DNA of 64,000 nt, taken from NCBI GenBank assembly GCA_024138025.1, contig JAMXBD010001048.1, positions 310,001 through 374,000 of the forward strand. The letters run 5' to 3'. The stretch comes from Combretum micranthum. Taxonomy: Eukaryota > Streptophyta > Magnoliopsida > Myrtales > Combretaceae. Below the pieces are notes generated by a model that searched no databases, was not told the DNA's origin, and saw only the letters and a list, made by a program, of their open reading frames with translations. Below are positions 47,231 to 60,307 of the stretch, in pieces. Within the stretch, counting starts at the first letter, position 1; each line of letters begins with the position of its first letter. Made by a program: the position numbers and the translations under genes.

Positions 47231-50200
47231 CACTCTGTATTCACAGCACACAACACACTATGCCTCACCCTTGTAAAAGACATACAAGGAGACTTTAAAA
47301 TGAAAAACAAGGAAGGCTTGCATTAACTGGAATTCAAGGCCGCATTAAGACTCGCATTAACCGGCGCTAACTCCTTTTGAGTAGCATTTATCTCTTCTAT
47401 GTCTTCTCATTTTCCCATATCTCCTCATTTCCTCATATATTTGAGATCCGCTTGTTGTAGACTCATATGTGCTGGATTTAAAACCTAACAAAATATTATT
47501 ATATTTTTTTAAAACAAATTCATTGGTTTTATGAATTAGTTTGGTTTATCCCTCCAAATCAATGATAAATGTACAAATTGGTTTGGATTGAGAATTTTCT
47601 AGACAAATTTGTTTTGAAAACCATAAGTTTGGTTTTGTTTGGTTCAATTTACGAATAGATTTAGTTTTATTCGTTTTTTTTCCACCCCTAATATTATACA
47701 CAGTAATAGGGAAAAAAAAACCTAAAGACATTAAAAACATAGGATGAAAGAATTTGAAGTGCCTTTAGTTTCAGATTTGGCCAATTTAAAGCTAAAGTTT
47801 CCCTTATTCCAAAGTAAGGTTACTGATTTGTAAAAAATCTGAATTTTAAATTGAACTTTGTTTTAAAAATAGAAGTACTAAATTGCTTTCATCCCCTCAA
47901 AAATACTCCTGATTGACAAAATATGATAAAAAATCAACATCACCCATCAACAATTCATCTGAAAATCTTGAAAGGGGCCAGAAGGAATATATTTTAGAAA
48001 TTTGGAGTAATTAAAAAGAAAATGAAAAATTCAGAAACCTGCAAATTATTTATTAAAAATCCACCAAAATTAATCCAAGTGTCCGAAAATTCTCAAAAAA
48101 AAAATTACCAAGAGGTATGCCATCATGTCAGGATGTCAGTATATATACATATACATATATTTTAAAGATTTTTACCACCTATCAATAATTAAGAAATATT
48201 TTCCAAGATTGGTCAGTATTCCACTATAAAATATAAATACCGCATACCATTTTCTCAATTTTCCTTTTTTTTTTTTCTTTTGGACTTTTAGATTTGTGTT
48301 GGTTAAGCTGTTACAATTTACACACGCCCTCGCTGCATATATATTAACAAATCTGTCACTTTATGGGATAATATGGGAGAAGTTTCATGCATATTAACAA
48401 AGTGGCTTCACACTGTAAGGCAGCAGAACATTCAGGCTTCCCAACCGTATACCAAGGCTAAGGATGCTTGGTTCTAAGATCATAATGTACACAAAAGAGT
48501 AGGACACAGAAGGACTTAATTGAGACTGTGACCTTTCGAAGGTTCGTTACACGGACCACTCTCACTTGTTTCACTTTCATTGTCAGTAAGAGCGAGTCTA
48601 TCTACCCGGATTCCTATTAATTAATTTATAGATTGAAGTTATGGTCCTATTCCTATCTGTGTTTTCTTTATCTTACCAAGAAGACAAAAATCACGCGCAT
48701 CTTAGATTTAACATTCTTTTGAATTCTTTTTTTTTTTTTTTTTGTCGAAGTTTAGGTAAAGAGGGCACATTTCACATTGCTTTTGTCGGACATGTAATTT
48801 TCACTTTTACACAATTCATTCTTCTTGTCTCGGCACCACCTTCTTGTTTTTTTTCAGAGAAAAGATTGCTATCAGAAAAGGGCATGAGTCCTCTCTGAGG
48901 GGGCAATGAAAAAAAAGAACTGAAAATCGTTTTATTCACTAAAAGCTAATTTTGTTTTGCCCATCCTCTTTAAAGGATTAGGACTGATATTGAGATACAA
49001 TTTTGAGATTATGTTGAAGGATAACTGCTTAATATTGCCTGTAATGAATTTTGGATGGTCCCATTTTTTTTTTTTCTTTACCACATAAATGTTTTGATAT
49101 ATGAAGGAAAAATATTCAATGAATAATACACACCACATGTATATACAAATGATGGGTAATTACTAATTACATTTTAACATATGAATGAAATAGTGAGCGG
49201 TTTCTAAAATAACAACCACCATATAACTAAGTATTAGAATATAATTGATAATTACATACTACATATATATTATACGTAGCGTGTAATACTAGTAAAACTT
49301 TTTTCATATGTTGATGTATTCTTTTCTTGCTATTTTTCTTCATCTTATTATCACGCAAATATTAATTAGAGCATAATAATTAAGATAAAATTTACTATCC
49401 CAACCTTATTGTCCCTTTTCTATCTCCAACCCCCTTAATAAACATTCTATACATGTTATGAAGTATTTTCTTTATTTTAGAAATTTTTTATTTTTTAATT
49501 TATTTAATACGTGTCAAATATTTATTCCCAATGACATAAATGAAGCAATATATTGAGCACAACAAATGTTTTTTTACAATAATTGCCATGCAGATGGGAA
49601 AAAAAGTAATAATAAAATAATTACTCCATTAAAGTGAAAGACTACTGGCTGGAGGTGGAAGGCTAGCTAATACCCAATAGTATTAAAATATGAATTAAAT
49701 AGACGATATATGTGCTTGTAACAAGTAGATTTGGAAATACAAAAACGAGGATTGAATTAAGATCAATTTAAATTATTAAAAAGGCCAAAACATGGAAGGA
49801 TCCGGTGGGAATCTTCTCGGGAAAATATAACTACTTGTGCCAAATGCAATGCAACGACCTTTTATCCACATGGCTTACAGTAGCCAATTTTTTTTATCAA
49901 AACAAACCCCGAGAACACGACCATCTTATCGGTTTATTTGGCAATATAAATTTTTATATTTGCATTGGGGGCCTGCTGTCCGTATTTGCAAACACCAATA
50001 TTTTGGCCGATTTTTGGTTTACGCCACGACCCTTTCGTTAAATTTCTCGGTGCCCCAATATGTAGAATGTACCAGTCTAGTGCTACTAACCTAGAATATC
50101 ATTTTTTTCATTCAATTTACGAAACAACACGGACTATGATTATTCACTCCATTTGCAATATGCATCCGTGAAAACCTATTAATTTTGTCCTTTCAAGAGA

Positions 50201-50760
50201 CCCTTTTTTGTATCTTTGTTTTTTCCTTTTGCCACATTCAAAGGACTTTGCTTTGGTCGTATTGTTCATGAATCAAACTGCGCGAAAGTGGTCTAATGAG
50301 GCGGTCGAGGAAAGAATATATGCGACCCACCCCTCCGGAAAATTTGAATTGTTGAACAAAATTTGCAAAATTTTTAATCAGCATCGGTCTCTTATAGCTT
50401 AATAGCTTTTCCCCACTTTGATTCCGTTTTATTACTATTTGGGTACAGAATGATAAAACCTTTGTTATATCAGCTCTTTGCACTCAAATTTGAAAATGAA
50501 AAAGAGAAAAAAAAAAAAAAAAAAAAAAAAAGGGTTCAAGGCCAAGCGTATTAGTAATAAAGCTTATGGCCCTGTGGCGCCTTTTCTTTTCTTTTTTTAA
50601 GGAAGACTTAGTTTGCACCAGAAATGGATCAATTCCTTGATGAATTATATTACTATAACTGGATATAGTGTTAATTAATGATTGATCTGATTTCATCCCC
50701 TAATATCCAATGATATGTTAATCAATCCAATATGACCTATTAATTAAGGAATCAAGATAC
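47231..50760. other. AT-rich intergenic, no gene seen
   Basis: 47231-47489 completes the LTR-like segment ending CCTAACA. The remainder has long A/T runs and short frames without family resemblance. 49800-50400 is somewhat less AT-rich and has overlapping open frames on both strands, but none has a recognisable domain, a codon pattern or splice context that I would call a gene. Confidence 0.35.
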
Positions 50761-50768
50761 TCATTAGC

Positions 50769-50940
50769 AACCCGTGTTAAATATAAGCAAAAGAAAGAGA
50801 TTTATAAAGTTTACATAAAAGTTTTGAACTTTTGTGAAAAGGTCCAGAGTATCTTTTACATAAAGGGAACATAAAATCGAAATACAATGTGACAGTATTA
50901 GATGATCTAAATTAGTTTAAAATTATCCGGACTACTTATA
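50769..50940 (+). repeat. Direct repeat, left copy
   Basis: About 170 bases homologous to 54210-54380 in the same orientation: GTGTTAAATATAAGCAAAAGA / ATGTTAAACACAAACAAAAGA, TTTACATAAAG, ATAAAATCGAAATA / ACAAAATTGAAATA, GTGACAGTAT / TTGACAGTAT, AAAATTAT..GGACT. Roughly 75% identical by eye. Confidence 0.65.
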
Positions 50941-53525
50941 CCTATAGTGCAAGATGATATGGGCCAATTTGAAGTGATTCAGACTACTCTTACCTATGGT
51001 ACAAAATGATTCGAAGTTATTGAAAATTGCATAATTTTTTTAATGTTAAAACTTGAAAACTTTTTATCAAAATTTTCAACTATTTCATATGTTCGACTGC
51101 ATCCGTTCGTGATTATGGTTTCAAGTCAGTTAGAAATTGATCTAAATCAAATTTAATGAAAATAATTCAAATCTTAAAGGTTATGACTCTTGCGAAGAAT
51201 CATATTCATTCAACTTTATTCAAAGATATAAAATGTTTTGCTTTTCTAATTTTATTAAAGATTTTTGTTATCAATTTCATTGTCTTTTTTGCATTCTCTT
51301 CTTCTTTAAACAAAAACAAAATACAAACATTTCGTATAAATCCAAAAGTGTGGTTTGATACTTGAATCTTTGCTATTTAAGTGTCAATATTTAGTTGTAT
51401 CATGGGGGAACTCTACATTGAACTCTCATACCAAACTTAGTATGAGGGGTATAAAATCTCTAAGGCAAATTGATTTGTGCCTTTAAGTTCATTATTAATT
51501 ATTTAGTTTCATCAAACCAAGCTTTCAATATTCTTCAAATTGTTTTATTTCACTAGTCACATTTACCTAACAATCTTAGATAATTTAAAGTTAGAGTTAG
51601 TGAAAAGAATACGGTCTTAAAATTGTAAATCAAGACTCTATAAAGATTGGATTGCTATGATGAAACAAACTTCAAGTTAATGATGATGAGACTGAGACAC
51701 AACAATGATACAAGAATTTAAGAAACTAATGGTGACAGCCTTCCTTGTAAGTTATTACAATTTAAGAAATGCATGGAAGTTTTATGATTAAAAGCTCAAT
51801 GATTGCATAAATTCAATACACAAACATGTAGCCTAACAAATTTTTATTCATAATATGTTTGCAATGAATGTTTATTTATTGAATGTGAATTTCTATGGAA
51901 TTTTGTATTAGAGTTGAAAAATATGCTTGATAATTATCCGGTATGACTTATTACCATGTGTCAAGAATAAAATAATTTCTTAATCCTTTAATAGGAGATA
52001 ATTTTGAAAAAGTGCAAACATTTCTACAAAATCTAATTTTTTTTTAATTTATTCATAAAATAAATACAAAACAAAATAGGATGCTTTCATTTTTGTGTAT
52101 TTCTTACTTAAACCATATATGATCAATGTGAAGAAGTGCAAGTATTCTCATAAGTGATTTGCACGCTCGCACACACACACACATCAATTGTATACCTTTA
52201 TAGGGGGAATGCTTTCTTGTGATTAGTTCAAGCTATAACTTGTGATATCTTTAAATTGTATTAATTGAATGCATATTTGAACATGTTATTGTATTATCAT
52301 CTTACCAAATATTAAATGTAGGCAAATTGTCTATAACATTTCATTAGGCTTGGTAAACTAAAAATGAAAGATATTACCAGTATATATACTGATATTTGAA
52401 TGTAATGCTATTGGAAGATAAGAAGGTGAAAATATTATTCGTAAGATGCTGGTATGATTTATATTATAATTTATACTATGTAGTTCTTTTTGGAAATTTA
52501 TATATGTGATGGTATTGAATCATATGTTGTGTATGAATTATAAAGTAAGTTAAAAAAATATGCATTTTTTGTAGTTACTTATCTGACATTAATCTGATTA
52601 TATGGTTTGCACAATTTGATATATATTAGATAAAGTGTATTGAGATGGTTATGTTTCATTATTGACATGTTATGCTCTCAGTATAATCCCATATAGAAAA
52701 AAAAAAAAATTGAAGTTTCTCCATATGAAATTCTATAATGTGATAAAATGGATTTGAGGAAATTTTCAAAGTGTGGTGGTGTACTTAAGTTTTAAAAATT
52801 AAATTAGTCTAGGTATGTGTACATCTATACCCTTAAACAAATAAAATCCTATGGTGGTGAAGTAAAATATTTAATTTAAAAAAAAGATTTAGTGTCTAGA
52901 AATAAATCTTACTTGGTATTGAAACTCCCACTACGGACACAAAGTTTTAATATGTTAAATATCAATTTAAATTATTTTTGTCATTACAAAACGAGATGAA
53001 CATACAATAGGTGAAAAGTTGTACTTATCAAGTTATTATAAGTCTTGATTCAAACATTAATATGGAAATTTGACTTGGTTTATGGTGTTAAATATTTCAT
53101 AGAGAAAATCTACTAAGGAACTAATTTCAATTTATCGAAAATTATAGAATGGTCATGTGTCATTGTGAATGACTAAATATTCATATGAAGAATTTAAATA
53201 TGTTTGGTAAACTAAGGTGCATCTTACATAAATTCAAGTTGATGAATTTAAACCAAGAATATACTAATATAGTATTAAAAGTGTACAGGTATAGTGGAGG
53301 TAAAGAGATAGATCAATAAGTTTGATCACCGTGAACTACACTTAAGTAGATATTGAAAGTGTTATGTTAAGTTTGTTGAATTAAAATGACTAAGAAAATT
53401 TTCTCAAGGAAAAAGAGTTGTGACCACATCCTTTGTTAACCATTTCAATCTTTGTGGTAGTGAAATGACAATATCTTAAGTTTACGATATTATAATGGAA
53501 AGTTTAGACATCTAAGGTTGAGGTA

Positions 53526-53563
<38 letters not shown>

Positions 53564-54209
53564 GATTAGTAAAGGTTGAAGTTATAACCATTAATTATGT
53601 TAAGACCAAGTAATAACTTAGCATACCTTTTGGTAAAGGAATTATCTAAAGATTATGTTTTGAAATATTTTTGTTAAGATGTATCTTAAACTCTACTAGT
53701 TTATAGTTATGAGAACCCCACCTTATTATAACGCATCATTAGTTTTAAGGTTTAGGGGGTAAATATCACTTAAAAGATAGATTGTATTTAAATCAATTAG
53801 TTTGATGGATTTCACCTATTTGAACATAACAAGGGGTTGCTCCTAACAAAAGTTTGATAAGTTTACTTTTGTAAATATTCATACAACCATGATGAGCGCA
53901 TGTCCATAAATGCATTACAATGAAATCAACTAACTGGATGTGAACGTGGTTATGTGTGTAAGTCCTTAGATTGTGAAATAAAGAGTAGAAGTTCAAAGCC
54001 ATTAGCTACTTATCACCATGTTGTAACTTTGAGTATTTATACTAAGGAATTATTCAAATATAACGATGCTATTTTCTATGCATGATCATGGAGGCATTTG
54101 TATGTGCACATAACCAACAATCTAGTGAAGGATTGTAGATATATGTTGTCAATCATGAGATTTAAGCAATACACTTTGTATTTGAAAAGCTCTATAAATA
54201 ACTATAGTG
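50941..54209. other. AT-rich DNA between the direct repeats
   Basis: No protein domain recognised. If the two flanking repeats are LTR remnants, this would be a strongly decayed interior. Includes a (TA)n run at 53530-53558 and (CA)n near 52170-52182. Confidence 0.35.
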
Positions 54210-54380
54210 GTATCCATGTTAAACACAAACAAAAGACAAAGATTTATGGAGTTTATATGAAAGCTCTTATTTTTTACATAAAGAAACACAAAATTGAAAT
54301 AGAATTTGACAGTATCAAATGACCCATACCAATTTGAGATGAACACGAACAACCTTAAAAAGTTTTAAAATTATTTGGAC
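54210..54380 (+). repeat. Direct repeat, right copy
   Basis: See the left copy at 50769-50940; the copies are 3.44 kb apart. Confidence 0.65.
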
Positions 54381-55446
54381 TCTAACATTTTTTAAAAGGC
54401 AACAATTAACCCTTAGAGCAACAACAAGATCTATATATTATTAAATAATAGCTTATTTGTTTCTTAAAATAAATATATATATGAGAAAATTAATTGAAAA
54501 AGATGTCATATCATATTTATTTGTTGAAATGGCAATATAATCTATTTTTTCAACAAAAGCCAAAGCATGGATTCCTTAACAAAAATATAGTCTAAACCAA
54601 AATCATCGAATCCTATTTTTTTTCATCTTTTTAAATGAAATGTATTTTTCATTTCCTTTACATTTTTTAAAAAAAAACATATGAATATTTTTACGCTTAC
54701 AGATTTTCAATTGAGAGTCCTCACACTATGTCTAGTGTAGAGAAAAGAAATAAAAGTGAAATACTTATTTGACAACGCTAGAAAATAATGAAAAAAATTG
54801 AAATGAAAGAGACTATACGTTTTTTCTCTTATTTGAAAGAAAGGATATAAATAAATTAATAAATAAGATAACAAGTCATTGCAAATATTACAGTAAAAAT
54901 CAAAACTAACCTCATGTTAGTGTAAATATACAATTAATATCATAGAACAATTTCTATTCCTATGATAGGCACTGCTTAATAAGAAGAAATTGGACTTTAA
55001 GGTTCAAGGTTGAACACTTATCTCTTAATAAAACTAAATAGATTACAAATGCATGCTCCGTTGTCTTCATCTGCCTTTATAAAGTTGGAATTTGGTGGAT
55101 TCAAGTACTAACATTGTTTCATAAAAAAATGTTAAAATATAAAAAGAAATTTGAAATATACATTTCATTTGGAAAGATAAATATATATATATATATATAT
55201 ATGGTTTGGGGATTTGGGTTCACAATTGAGTTTTTATTAAGAGAGACATGTTTTGCCTTTTGTTAAAAAGAAAAAAAAAAAAAAAGATTATAATGCCATG
55301 TGAACAAATAAATATGGCATGACATATTTTAAAAATATTTTCTCGTACATATTTATTTTAAGAGATAAATAAGTTGTCATTTAACAATATATGTGGACCC
55401 CATAGTTGCTCTAGGAGGGTAACTGCTGACTTTTTGAAAAGGTGGA
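54381..55446. other. AT-rich intergenic, no gene seen
   Basis: Simple (TA)n at 55181-55202 and A runs; nothing else recognised. GTGGA (55442-55446) is the expected left target duplication of the element that starts at 55447, but its right partner is outside the window. Confidence 0.4.
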
Positions 55447-55891
55447 TGTGAGCTCCGAAAAATTTCCGATTTCTGATTTCTTAAATTGTTTTGATAATTT
55501 TAATTATTATTTTGATTATTATTTTATTTTATTTATCAAATTAAGTATAAACTTCTTCATAAATTAATTTTTCTTTATTCAATTATGAATCTGCTCTAAA
55601 CAGTATTAATTAAAGATTTTTTTATAAATTCTTTGTCCGAATGTTGTCTGAGTATTTGATCTTATACGATAAAAATATTATTCGATTTGCTATTAAAATT
55701 TTAGACCGTGCTATTTTGTTTAAATTGGATATTTCTTATTTTTGATTAAATTTTTCCGAGACGATTAGTCAACAAGAAATTTAAGAAGATCCATGTTGCA
55801 ATTATTTTATTAAATATATAATTATATAAGATAAATTTCGATGGATATGTCTGACAGTGTTTTTGTTGACTTTAAGCTCTCTTTGACTTTG

Positions 55892-55915
55892 GATATATAT
55901 ATATATATATATAGT
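55892..55915 (+). promoter_or_regulatory. LTR TATA region
   Basis: A run of TA repeats ending TATAGTATAAGC about 450 bases into the LTR, followed by a CTTCTTCTTTCC leader. Probable start of the retroelement transcript. Confidence 0.45.
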
Positions 55916-56009
55916 ATAAGCTGCGTTCCTCTTCTTCTTTCCTTTCCGTTTTGAAACTTCTGTTTTCTTTCTTTCTCATTCAATTTCTTTTCTTTTCTTT
56001 TTCTTTGTT

Positions 56010-56040
56010 TTTCTTCTTCTTCTTCTTCTTCTTCTTCTTC
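56010..56040. repeat. (CTT)n microsatellite
   Basis: About ten consecutive CTT/TTC units in the LTR; a second, shorter run is at 56124-56150. Confidence 0.9.
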
Positions 56041-56151
56041 CGTGGGAGCAACAATCCAAGTAAGGTGAGTCCTTCTTCTCCTTCCTCTGTTTCTTTTTCA
56101 TCTTTCTCCTCTGTTTTTTTTTTTCTTCTTCTTCTTCTTATTCTTCTTCGT

Positions 56152-56240
56152 CACCCCAGCACCACCCCAGCCACCACACCACAGCCCGCACCCCAGCACC
56201 ACCCCAGCCACCACACCACAGCCCGCACCCCAGCACCACC
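56152..56240. repeat. 37-bp tandem repeat, 2.4 copies
   Basis: Units start at 56152, 56189 and 56226 with CACCCCAGCACCACC; units 1 and 2 are identical. C-rich, with no G run. Confidence 0.92.
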
Positions 56241-56329
56241 ACACACCCATCGCTGATCACGGGCAGAGCAGGGTGCTCTGCCCCCACCGAGCCTCCACGC
56301 GCACCTCACGCGCTGGAAGGCCCCATGGG

Positions 56330-56575
56330 CGCTCGGAGCAGCGCTCAACGAGCGCCCAGCCTAGCGCTCCAGCAGCACTAGCCAGCGCTTAGCGAGCGCT
56401 CAAGGAGCGCTGAAGGAGCGCTCATGGAGTGCTCGAGCAGCGCTCCAGCGACAGCGAGCGCTCCAGCGCTCAGCGAGCGCTCGTGGAGAGCACAGTGAGC
56501 GCTCATGGAGCGCACAGCGAGCACTCCAGCGCTCGAGCTTGCGCTCCTGGTGAGCGCTCCATGCAGCGCCAGCAG
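56330..56575. repeat. Palindromic AGCGCT array
   Basis: About 245 bases in which the self-complementary hexamer AGCGCT or close forms (GAGCGCTC, CAGCGCT, AGCGAGCGCT) recur every 10-25 bases, more than fifteen times, with strong GC content. It can fold into many hairpins. Long open frames on both strands here are by-products of the repeat. Confidence 0.9.
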
Positions 56576-58581
56576 CCACGCTGCTTCTCCCTCCCGAAGC
56601 AGCCCTGCTGCTTCTCATGGAGCTATATATATATATATATATATGTATGCGTATATGTTATATTATGTAATGTAATTAGTATATATGTATATATGTATAT
56701 GTTATAATATTATATAGTTAGTATATGTATATATTATATTCTTATATAATTTGTATGTATATATGTATATGTATAAGCTCTTATATGCTATATATTTATA
56801 TATTTACTTATATATCCTATAAGATATGTCATATTTCTTGCTATATATTATATCTATGCTTTGTTTTTATATAAGAATTAAATTATTAATATAAGATAAG
56901 TATGTTAATTTATTTAGATGTTTATATATAGACGTAAATATGATATATATTGTTATTATTATTGTTATTACTCATATTTATTAAATTATTTCCTTTAACC
57001 TTTCAATACGTATTTATATATATATATATATATCTATATGTTTAGTTACTTATATTACTTGGTTAAAATTTCTTTATCTTTAATAATAATATTTTATTAT
57101 TTATTTCTATTAGTTGTTATTATTATTTTGCTTATATTTCAAATAACTCTAAAATATTTAGTAAACGACCTTTGTACGTAAAATTTTAGTTAATCGATTT
57201 ATATTAGCTATATAAGGTTTTAGTAATAGATTCCAGAATATAGGAAGTCTGTAGTAGAGATATATATATATATATTTATATATTAGATGTTTTTAGTCAA
57301 TTCTTATAGTATATTTCCATCTTTACTTATATTCAGGTGATTCGGACTCTGAGCTTGATCTGCCTGTTGACTATTACGACTGACAAGAAATATGGACAGG
57401 TGAGTATATTCCTATGATCTCTATACTTGATTGTGGTTGTAGAATAGAATTAATCATGTAATCAAATATTAAGGGGTTGGGAAATAAACTGTGACTGTGG
57501 TTACTTGAATTGGTTGATAAAATATTGTAAGTATATCTAACCCATTGGATGCTATAGAATAGAAATGAAAGTGTATGAAACTTGTTTGCACACCAAGTAA
57601 ATAAATATAAAACAATCTGACATAATAATTGAATACGTTCATGCATAGCATTCATGCACGTAGAAGGCCATCACCACTACCCTTGATCCGGATGGGCCGC
57701 ATGTCCCGTGAGGATGGTGAACATGGAGGACCGAAGTGGTATATACCTAGTGTGTACCATGGGCCTTGTTCTAGGGGAATGGGAACTAAGTCGTCCGGGG
57801 AGACAGCCCTTCTCCTAGAATCGCGCCGGGTCATTGTTTCGGATTTATTACTTCACTGGGATGTTGTTATATGTATATTATTTTGATATATAAAAAGTTT
57901 TCTTGAGAAATTTGATTCCCGAAGTATATTAATCTGGGTGCTGATGAGTGGATGTACCCCAAACCCCGGATTCGTAGGGCGCAAATCCGAATATGTATAT
58001 GGTTACCGGTTGGCTATATATATTTGTTCACTTGATTGTTTGCATTGCATATGTTTGAATTAATAACTTGCTTGAATGGTATAGTGTGAGGAATATAACT
58101 CGCTGAGCCTGTGGTCGCTCACTCCCTTACAGTTTATTGTCACAGGACTATCTTTGGTACCAGTCAGGACGAGGCTACCCTCAGGTTAGCTCCCCTTTGG
58201 ATTCAGGGTTTTGAGGGAAGGATACGAGGGTTGAAGAGAGTTCCTTCTTCTTTTTCCTGGGAGGGGTTTTTAAATAAATCTTTGAAACAGGATTGTAATA
58301 TTTATAGGATCAGTAACCCAACTGCTTTGTTGTATACACTCTTAAACTACTTTTCTTTTAATGTTATATTTCTGCAGTAGTTATTAAGTTAGTTTTGAGA
58401 CTATTAGTTGTATTTTATATGGCTAATCTGGTACTATCAAACCCTGTGGTTATCTATTCAGGATACGCTTCTGCACAATATTTATGGCTTTAAGAGATTT
58501 ATGATTTAAATCTTAAGCCGGATATTGTGTATGGCGGAACTGTCCCGTCTAAGATACCCTCGGGGCGTGACAGTTTTGGAT

Positions 58582-58593
58582 TGGTATCAGAGC
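58582..58593 (+). other. Primer-binding site, initiator Met tRNA
   Basis: TGGTATCAGAGC, nine bases after the LTR end. Confidence 0.92.
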
Positions 58594-58654
58594 GGTGTTT
58601 AAGCATTGGCGCTTAATCAGACCTTAGAAGTAAGAAAACAAACCTTACTGAGAG

Positions 58655-59820
58655 ATGAGTGGGGTATAACCGAGTGGGTAATATATAGTAATTATAGAAT
58701 TATATTTTATAGATATATTTATGGAAAATAAAGAACTAAGTTAGTTTTCTTTTCTTTTTCTTATTTTTTTGTAGAAATCTTATCTTCAAGTTCGGGATGA
58801 GTGGATCACTTTCCGTCTTCAACCTGAAGAGAGTCTGATTTCCTATCGTCATAGACTTCGTGTTCTTTGCGAGGATCTTGCTCTATACGGGAGGCCTAAG
58901 GATATAGATACAGTTATTACTTGGTGGCGAGCAGGATTGTGGGGTGAATGGCATGATAGGATGCTTAAGCTGCAGTTTCATACATCCGCTGGACGTCTGA
59001 CTGATATTGAGACTATGTATGTTCTTGAGGAGGTGGCACTTTTATTTGGACATGAGGGAGTGCCATTTGAGGATGTGATATTCTTAGTTGGCCCTGGGAC
59101 ACCACCCGGCAGACCTGATTTTAGGACTTGGGTACAGATGAGTCCAGAGTTAGCATATGCTAGAGATTTCTGTAGAGATCACCAGGCTATGATGGCTGCC
59201 CATCATGCGGGAGTTTTTTCAGCATATGCACAGCGATGGATACCGACTACGCATCCACCACCAGGGGACCTGATAGGAGGATATTCTTTAGCAGCAGCAG
59301 ATGATTTTCCCACCTTATCAGCACTGGCAGGACAGATCGTACCGACGTGGGACTTTCCGTTACCACCGATACCTCCGCCTTTTGGGACCCCCCGCCTCAG
59401 TCTATTATGGACCCTGTGTATCAGCCGATATGGGAGCCTGTCTCTCAGGTTGGTGTTCAGATAGAGGATGAGACACCTGAGGCTGTTCAGCAGGCTTGGC
59501 AGTTTGCCGAGAGTGTCATGTCTCCTTTGGAGTCGTTGCCTATGACATTTCAGGAGCTTTCCATTGAGTTATTTCCTGCTGGAGATGATAGTTTCCCTTT
59601 TGTTCAGGAGCCTTTTCTGCCACCACAGGATGTTGGGGACTTGGTTTTTACAGGGGATGCAGCTGTTGCTGATGTTCAGCCTCCCATGTCTACGGATATA
59701 GCTGACCCTTCTTTACTTGATACTTCGGGTTTCTTTGCTCCAGACTCTGAGGACGGTTCATCTAGCATCGCTTCTTCAGACAGTCCACCTCGGACTTTAC
59801 CTCCAGTAGATGGAGTGTGA
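58655..59820 (+). CDS. Extra ORF between primer site and gag, gag-like, probably spliced
   Basis: A reading frame of about 351 residues lies before gag on the sense strand. Its body is open from 58775 to TGA 59818-59820 apart from one missing base at the T run 59380-59383. Directly before 58775 is a near-ideal splice acceptor (pyrimidine run ending TTTTTTTGTAG, also an in-frame stop), and 111 nt upstream ATG AGT GGG is followed by GTATAAC, a possible donor; joining them keeps frame. An ACTAAGT branch-like site is near 58737. The N-terminal part (FRLQPEESLISYRHRLRVL ... WWRAGLWGEWHDRM) matches the spacing of the Gag core of the neighbouring gag (Q-G-x-x-I-x-x-Y ... F/W-x-x-GL), but there is no zinc knuckle. 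The C-terminus is acidic and Ser/Pro-rich. Function unknown; possibly a Gag-derived accessory protein. The intron is a prediction, not shown. Confidence 0.6.
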
Positions 59821-60307
59821 TGATGAGCACAGCCCTTATAGTTAGCAGTAGATGGAAGGAATAGTCGGAAATGATTTCACTTTTGGTGTATATATAGAAA
59901 TCATCCATGATTATTCCTCATAGTTAAGGCTAGGTTGCTATTAGGGTTTTGATGTATTTTGGGGGAATTCTTTTTGGGAATCTTATGTATCCAGGGTTGA
60001 CGGTGTATTGACTTAGATAATATCTCCCTGTGGTTTTCCTTTGATGTCTTTTGAGAATAGGAAAACATGTATTAAGATTCCATGTAAATAGTTGTGTGAT
60101 CTTTTGTATATAAGAACCACTTGTAAGAGTTGTCCTAAAGGAGGCAACTACCTTATCAGTGTATCTAACTTGACTAAAAGTTAATAGAAGTATAACTTTT
60201 GCTATTTTCTTTGTACGATTGTGTATATAATGTTAATACTTTATTGAAATTTTGTTTTAATAATATATAGTTTATATTTATTAATTATACGAGAAATTTT
60301 CTTCTTC
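59821..60307 (+). other. Spacer between extra ORF and gag
   Basis: 487 bases, AT-rich, with no frame of note. It may hold an alternative leader intron or internal promoter, but nothing specific is visible. Confidence 0.4.

Larger units (their letters stand above)
55447..58572 (+). repeat. 5' LTR of the Tekay-like element (3126 bp)
   Basis: Starts TGTGAGCTCCG and ends CTCGGGGCGTGACA, nine bases before the primer site. Contains a TATA region, CTT repeats, a Pro/His-coding 37-bp tandem repeat and a dense AGCGCT array. The second LTR is out of the window, so the exact start rests on similarity to other LTR starts. Confidence 0.8.

Noticed and set aside
49805..50483. Several overlapping frames on both strands in 49.8-50.5 kb
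   Set aside because: No recognisable domain, no splice structure, and equal openness on both strands; not enough to call a gene.
56151..56707. Overlapping open frames on both strands in the GC-rich part of the LTR
   Set aside because: They follow the 37-bp and AGCGCT repeats; no start context, no conserved domain.
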